Made by a program: the position numbers and the translations under genes. Under the pieces are notes generated by a model. The model searched no databases, was not told the origin of the DNA, and was given only the letters and a program-made list of their open reading frames with translations. Below, piece by piece: positions 62,707 through 64,000 of a DNA stretch of 64,000 bases (its first letter is position 1; each line of letters starts with the position of its first letter). The stretch is from Vibrio coralliirubri (GTDB lineage Bacteria > Pseudomonadota > Gammaproteobacteria > Enterobacterales > Vibrionaceae): positions 3,038,001 through 3,102,000 of the forward strand of contig NZ_AP025470.1 of the NCBI RefSeq assembly GCF_024347375.1. Reading direction: 5' to 3'.

Positions 62707-64000
62707 CTATTTTTTACCTGCTCGAATGAAGCCTGTAAATTCACGCTCTTCGAAATAGTTCAGCATCATACTATAGATGTCACTACCATACGGTTTTGAA
62801 AGTGCCTTATTTGCCAAATCTTGTAATTCAGCCAAATTCGATTGACGAATCAAATATTTGGTTCTTGCGACATTCGAGGTATTCATACTTAACGTCTCAT
62901 ACCCCAATCCAATCAATAGCAGCGCGCCCATCGGGTCACCAGCTAACTCGCCACAAATACACACAGGTAATTGATATTGCTTACAAGTATCATGAATTTG
63001 TTTTAATGCCATGATCACCGCAGGGTGCATTGATTCATAGACATCGGATACTCGTGAATTGTTCCGATCAACCGCTAATAAATATTGGGTTAAGTCGTTG
63101 GTACCCACTGAAACGAAATCGACCTTATGCGCAATCAACGGCAATATGTACAGCATGGATGGCACTTCAATCATGATACCAACGCGAGGCATACGCACTC
63201 GGTTATCAAGCTCATGCACTTCGTCATACGCTTGTTCAATCAGCTGTAGCGCGTCATCCAATTCCTGAGCACCAGAGATCATCGGCAGCAAAATACTCAA
63301 GTTATGGCTTTCACAACTCGCACGCAGCATGGCACGTAACTGAATAATAAAGATGTCTGGATGATCGAGCGTAAAACGAATACCACGCCAACCAAGGAAT
63401 GGATTGTCCTCTTCGATAGGAAAATACGGTAAGGCCTTATCACCACCGATATCGAGTGTACGCATCACCACTTGCTTTTCAGGGTAGCTTGCCAGTACAG
63501 AGCGATACTGCTTGAATTGTTCGTCCTCTGACGGGAACCTTTGCTGCAACAAGAAAGATATTTCAGTTCGATACAGCCCTACTCCATCAACGCCTTGGTT
63601 GATAGCGATGTTAGTGTCTGCACTCAAGCCCGCATTAAGCAGGATCTCGACTTGCTTGTCGTCTTGGGTTTTTGCCGGAAGGTACAGCTCGCGATTGACC
63701 ATAGATGAGAGCTCACTCTCTTCTAGAATCAGCCCTCGATACTCTTTGAGCAGGCTTTTAGACGGCTCAATAAAGATCTCACCGCTATACCCATCAACAA
63801 TCGCTCGCTTACCATTAGCTTGAGCTAAGTTAAGATTTACCCCCATGACTGAAGGTATGCCAAGCGCTCGAGATAAAATCGCTGCGTGCGAGTTCGCCGC
63901 CCCTTCCAAGGAAATAACCGCCAAGAGCTTTTCTTTTGGAATAGACGCTAATACCGAAGCGGTTAACTCACGAACCACTAGGATAATCGGCTTATCTAAC
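62707..64000 (-). CDS. ptsP: PTS-Nitro enzyme I, PtsP (N-terminus outside window)
   Basis: 431 codons of the C-terminal part; the frame continues past the right edge (LDKPIILVVREL), so the N-terminal GAF domain and part of the phosphohistidine domain are missing. Phospho-His region GAANSHAAILSRALGIPSVMG. PEP-binding blocks GVGLYRTEISFL, MIEVPSMLYILPLIAHKVDF, SVGTNDLTQYLLAVDR and the active Cys in CICGELAGDP. Feeds phosphate to the nitrogen-PTS. Confidence 0.95.
   Translation of the reverse strand, partial: LDKPIILVVRELTASVLASIPKEKLLAVISLEGAANSHAAILSRALGIPSVMGVNLNLAQANGKRAIVDGYSGEIFIEPSKSLLKEYRGLILEESELSSMVNRELYLPAKTQDDKQVEILLNAGLSADTNIAINQGVDGVGLYRTEISFLLQQRFPSEDEQFKQYRSVLASYPEKQVVMRTLDIGGDKALPYFPIEEDNPFLGWRGIRFTLDHPDIFIIQLRAMLRASCESHNLSILLPMISGAQELDDALQLIEQAYDEVHELDNRVRMPRVGIMIEVPSMLYILPLIAHKVDFVSVGTNDLTQYLLAVDRNNSRVSDVYESMHPAVIMALKQIHDTCKQYQLPVCICGELAGDPMGALLLIGLGYETLSMNTSNVARTKYLIRQSNLAELQDLANKALSKPYGSDIYSMMLNYFEEREFTGFIRAGKK

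Overview
The window is a stretch of the main chromosome of a Vibrio, probably of the Splendidus clade. The evidence is hlyU, nhaR and nptA around rpsT, a short CstA-family transporter with its BtsS/BtsR-type two-component system, a 16S-23S spacer carrying tRNA-Ala(GGC), moderate-to-low GC, and close protein matches from memory to V. cholerae NagZ and HlyU. The species call is inference. Most of the window is conserved core genome; the only mobile element is one IS3-family insertion.

Layout. 1-5033: phoB (C-terminus cut by the window edge) with a Pho box, rdgC, the tRNA hydroxylation pair trhP-yfhL, a small unknown gene, and mepA followed by what looks like a gene remnant. 5230-11435: one rrn operon on the minus strand (P1/P2, boxA, 16S, tRNA-Ala, 23S, 5S, tRNA-Asp, tRNA-Trp), with two decayed copies of tRNA-Trp plus terminator at its 3' end. 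11556-20613: the order clpB-pgeF-rluD / bamD / raiA / pheL-pheA, as in enterobacteria, with a MltF-like lytic transglycosylase inserted between bamD and raiA. 20948-29797: a GGDEF-EAL protein, yjjX, trpR, slt, ettA, a PilZ protein and an M23 peptidase. 29962-32281: aroF-tyrA behind three TyrR boxes. pheA is controlled by a complete phenylalanine attenuator, so both branches from chorismate are represented with their regulation.

32528-39174 holds a divergent peptidoglycan-sugar recycling cluster: nagZ and an RpiR-family regulator on one side; a sodium-solute symporter, a BadF-type amino-sugar kinase, anmK and murQ on the other. Together they can split GlcNAc-anhydroMurNAc and convert both sugars toward GlcNAc-6-phosphate; the symporter suggests an uptake step. 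39688-44243 holds a CstA-family (probable pyruvate) transporter and its BtsS/BtsR system. Upstream of the transporter lies a helically phased array of about ten LytTR-type repeats, the most striking unlabelled signal in the window. An IS3-family element (44300-45725) sits exactly in the loop of the terminator hairpin between btsR and ispH.

45814-53816 is the murJ, ribF-ileS-lspA, fkpB-ispH group. Then come rpsT, hlyU, nhaR, nptA, a block of intergenic repeats, a small membrane protein, a ToxR/CadC-like membrane regulator, and thyA-lgt-tauE-ptsP (ptsP cut by the right edge). I found no CRISPR array, prophage or defence island.
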